NCBI RefSeq assembly: GCF_001717465.1
Contig: NZ_CP017074.1
Coordinates: 1,702,873 to 1,766,872, forward strand
Source of the DNA: Luteimonas sp. JM171
Lineage (GTDB): Bacteria > Pseudomonadota > Gammaproteobacteria > Xanthomonadales > Xanthomonadaceae
DNA: 64,000 nt
Reading direction: 5' to 3'
Shown: piece by piece, positions 59,108-64,000 of the stretch
How the letters are laid out: each line of letters begins with the position of its first letter
Position numbering within the stretch: position 1 is the first letter of the stretch
The notes under the pieces: model-generated
Databases searched by the model: none
Told to the model about the DNA's origin: nothing
Seen by the model: only the letters and a program-made list of their open reading frames with translations
Made by a program: the position numbers and the translations under genes

Positions 59108-60359
59108 GCAGCTTGCGGACCTTGTGGAGGGCGGTGATGAAGGCTTCGATTTCATCGTGCGTATTGTAGAAGGCCAGCGACGCGCGGCAGGTGGCGGCAA
59201 CGCCGTAGAACTGCAGCAGCGGATGCGCGCAGTGCTGGCCCGAGCGCACCGCCACGCCTTCCAGGTCCAGCAGCGTGGCCAGGTCGTGGGCGTGGGCGCC
59301 TTCCACCAGGAACGACACCACCGCGGCCTTCTCCGGCGCGCGGCCGATGATGCGCAGGCCCTCGACCCTGTCCATCTCCTCGGTCAGGTGCGCCAGCAGC
59401 TCGGCCTCGCGCGCCTGGATGCCGGCCATGCCGATGCCCGACAGGTAATCCACGGCCGCGCCCAGGCCCACGAAGCCGGCGATGTTGGGGGTGCCGGCCT
59501 CGAAACGGTGCGGCGGATCGTTGAACACCGTGCCGTCGAAGCTGACCTCCTTGATCATCTCCCCGCCGCCGATGAAGGGCGGCATGGCCTCCAGGTGCCC
59601 CGGCCGCGCCCACAGCGCGCCGGTGCCGGTGGGCCCGCACATCTTGTGGCCGGTGAAGGCGTAGAAGTCGCAGCCGATGGCGGCCACGTCCACCTGGCGG
59701 TGCGGCATGGCCTGCGAGCCGTCCACCACGGTGGTGATGCCGCGCCGCCGCGCTTCACGGCAGATGTCGCGCACGGGGTTCACGGTGCCCAGCAGGTTGG
59801 ACACATGGGTGACCGCCAGCAGCTTCACGTCAGGCGTCATGTCCCGGTACAGCGCGTCCAGGTCCAGGCTGCCGTCCTGGTTGATTTCCGCCACCCTGAT
59901 CTTCGCGCCGGTGCGCTCGGCCACCAGCTGCCAGGGGACGATGTTGGCGTGGTGCTCCATCCGGGAGACCAGGATCGTGTCCCCGGCACCCAGTCGTGGC
60001 AGCGCCCACGAATAGGCCACCAGGTTGATGGCGAAGGTGGTGCCGCTGCACAGCACGAGGTCGTCCGGGCGGGCGTTGATGAAGGCCGCCAGCCGGCGGC
60101 GCGCCCCTTCGTACGCCTCCGTGGCCTCGCTGCCCAGCTGGTGCACGGCGCGGCTCACGTTGGCGTTGCTGTGCCGGTAGAACAGATCCATCGCCTCGAT
60201 CACCGCCGCAGGCTTCTGCGCGGTGTTGGCGCTGTCCAGGTACACCAGCGGCTTGCCGTGCACCTGGCGCTGCAGCAGGGGGAAATCGGCGCGTATCGCC
60301 TCCCAGTCCACGCCGCCGGCGCGCGCCTGGGCAGCTCCGGCGGAGACCGGCGGCGTCAT
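59100..60359 (-). CDS. sufS: Cysteine desulfurase SufS
   Basis: 419 aa. A PLP enzyme that supplies sulfur for iron-sulfur clusters. W-E-A-I-R-A-D-F-P-L-L at the N-terminus, the PLP lysine in F-T-G-H-K-M-C-G-P-T-G-T-G, and the cysteine in R-S-G-Q-H-C-A-H-P-L are typical of group II desulfurases. It overlaps sufD by 4 bp. No sufE or sufU gene is in the window. Confidence 0.97.
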   Translation of the reverse strand: MTPPVSAGAAQARAGGVDWEAIRADFPLLQRQVHGKPLVYLDSANTAQKPAAVIEAMDLFYRHSNANVSRAVHQLGSEATEAYEGARRRLAAFINARPDDLVLCSGTTFAINLVAYSWALPRLGAGDTILVSRMEHHANIVPWQLVAERTGAKIRVAEINQDGSLDLDALYRDMTPDVKLLAVTHVSNLLGTVNPVRDICREARRRGITTVVDGSQAMPHRQVDVAAIGCDFYAFTGHKMCGPTGTGALWARPGHLEAMPPFIGGGEMIKEVSFDGTVFNDPPHRFEAGTPNIAGFVGLGAAVDYLSGIGMAGIQAREAELLAHLTEEMDRVEGLRIIGRAPEKAAVVSFLVEGAHAHDLATLLDLEGVAVRSGQHCAHPLLQFYGVAATCRASLAFYNTHDEIEAFITALHKVRKLLG

Positions 60360-61590
60360 CCCGCCACGCCCTGGAGCTTTGCCACGACCTGCTTCTCCAG
60401 CGCTTCGCGCAGGATCGGATCCTCGACCGCGGAGAGCGGCTCGCGGGTGAACGCTTCGGTCAGCAGGATCCTGCCCTCGCGTTCGGACAGGCCGCGGGTG
60501 CGCAGGTAGAACAGCGCCTCCTCATCGAGCTGGCCCACGGTGGCGCCGTGCGCCGCTTCCACCTCATCGGCGTGGATCACCAGTACCGGCTGGGTATCGA
60601 TCTCCGCGTTGGGCGCAAGCAGCAGGTTCTTGTTGGACAGCTTGGCGTCGGTGCCGTCCGCGCCGGCCTGGATGGTGATGCCGCCGTGGAACACGACGCG
60701 GCCGCGGCCGGTTGCCATCCCGCGCCAGAGCAGGCCGGAAGACGTGTCGCGGGCGATGTGCTCGATGCCCAGGCGGGTGTCCAGGTGCCTGCGGCCATCG
60801 GCAAGCAGCACGCCGTTGGCGTCGGCCCGCGCGTTGTCGCCCACCAGCTGGACGTTGAGTTCATGGCGCGAGAGCGCGCCGCCCAGCTCCAGGTCCACGC
60901 GGCGGTAGTGCGCGGACTCCTGCAGCGTTGCCTGGGTGCGCAGGAACGCCGTGGCGCCGTCCGACCCGGACTGGATGCGGGCGTGCTCGAGCACGCCGTG
61001 CGCGCCCACCTCGATCTCCATCAGGGCGTTGTCCAGATGGCGGTGATCGCCGGCTACCAGGTGGTGCTCGATCAGCGCCAGCCGCGCGCCTTCGCCCAAT
61101 TCGATGCGGTGGCGCAGGTGCCAGGCGAGCTCGGCGCCATCCTGCGGCGCGCCCACGAAGACCACGTGCAGGGGCGCTTCAACCCTGGTACCCGCGGGCA
61201 CCTTTACCTGCACGCCCTCGCGGGCGAGGCTCGCGGCCAGCCGGGCAAATACGGCGTCACGGTCGGCGTAGCGGTCGTCGCCGCCCGCGGCCGACGCCTG
61301 CAGGTTGGTCTCCACGCCGGCATCCAGGCCGGCCATGTCCGACAGGGCGGGTGCGTGGCGGCCGTTGACGAAGACCAGGCGCGGGGCGGGAATGTCCTCC
61401 AGCAGCGTGGCGTCGATTTCCGGCGCATGGTCGGCGGAGGCGAACTCGCGGCGCTCAAGCGCCCGCAGCGGGGTGTATTTCCAGGCCTCGCTGCGCGGGC
61501 CGGGCAGCCCGTCCTGGAGCACGGTCTCCAGCGCGGCGCGGCGGCCGGCGTCGTCCTCGAAGCCGCTGGCCAGCGACTGCAGCAGGGCGC

Positions 61591-61594
<4 letters not shown>
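60356..61594 (-). CDS. sufD: Fe-S assembly scaffold protein SufD
   Basis: 412 aa, a paralogue of SufB without cluster ligands on most positions. R-S-E-A-W-K-Y-T-P-L-R, then L-S-R-H-E-L-N-V-Q-L-V-G-D-N-A and E-V-E-A-A-H-G-A-T-V-G-Q-L-D-E are SufD hallmarks. It forms SufBC2D with the neighbours. Both ends overlap adjacent genes by 4 bp, so the operon is tightly coupled. Confidence 0.96.
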
Positions 61595-62352
<758 letters not shown>

Positions 62353-62437
62353 GATGTCTCTTCCATAAGGCGGGCAGGCCCGCCGGGTGGTGTCTGGGGA
62401 TTGGCGGGCCGGGGCCCGCGGCAAAGCTCTGTCCGCC

Positions 62438-63919
<1,482 letters not shown>

Positions 63920-64000
63920 TGGCTGCCTTGTAGTTCAGTTGCCTGCGAGGCGGGCGGGGATCCGCTTCGCCGCGGGAGGGGGGGAGGGGGGGATTGGCGC

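Noticed and set aside
63920..64000. Purine-rich GGGAGGGGG run at the right edge as a functional element
   Set aside because: It is upstream of sufB but is simple low-complexity DNA. Without more sequence no promoter or operator can be supported.

Overview
The window is a high-GC chromosomal stretch of a Lysobacteraceae (Xanthomonadaceae) gammaproteobacterium of the Luteimonas/Lysobacter/Xanthomonas type. This rests on familiar blocks (aroK-aroB-WGR-hemE, pilT-pilU, lptC-lptA-lptB-rpoN, ibaG-murA, DUF2066-PerM-hda, sufBCDS), on XanB, and on a DUF4426 lipoprotein next to proC. Species cannot be read from the sequence. Genes are dense, often overlap by 1-4 bp within operons, and often overlap at convergent 3' ends. 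I see no tRNA, rRNA, CRISPR array, insertion sequence, integrase or prophage gene. It looks like core chromosome with a few accessory inserts.

Region by region. (1) 1-13666: the tail of an unidentified gene, an M23 peptidase behind a giant propeller-diguanylate cyclase, L-serine dehydratase, a glutaredoxin-like protein, a YceI protein, and two tandem hybrid histidine kinases with the same propeller/Y_Y_Y architecture as the cyclase. (2) 13667-20623: heme and shikimate genes (hemE, WGR protein, aroB, aroK), dodecin, glycerate-type kinase, pdxH, a BtuF-like binding protein, a DUF4426 lipoprotein and proC. (3) 20860-31434: twitching ATPases pilT/pilU, BON protein, DUF72 protein, Mn-type SOD with a strong terminator, SlyD-like isomerase, YqgE, YqgF, pyrB, mgtE, two unrecognised small genes, rapZ and hpf. 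(4) 31553-38090: rpoN, the Lpt export genes, Kdo genes kdsC/kdsD, ibaG and murA, a cell-envelope block. (5) 38147-46000: small membrane and enzyme genes, a barnase/barstar-like pair, two periplasmic redox lipoproteins (peroxiredoxin, azurin), two DUF3108 proteins behind purM-purN. (6) 45793-55772: DUF2066, PerM, Hda, a MurU-like nucleotidyltransferase divergent from xanB, an ECF sigma operon headed by a lipoprotein, a YeaQ-type membrane protein, an M20 peptidase, a ComEA-like protein and a HutD-like protein. (7) 55756-63919: a TonB-dependent receptor with a Fur-like site, and the SUF operon with a GNAT and a Rieske gene at its end.

The best candidates for something undescribed are three. The two-gene unit at 29512-30183 sits where the nitrogen-PTS genes are normally found in this family. 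The cluster of three periplasmic-propeller sensors at 964-13666 has no obvious output regulator. The ECF sigma operon at 51062-52597 is led by a lipoprotein and carries a very short non-classical anti-sigma candidate.
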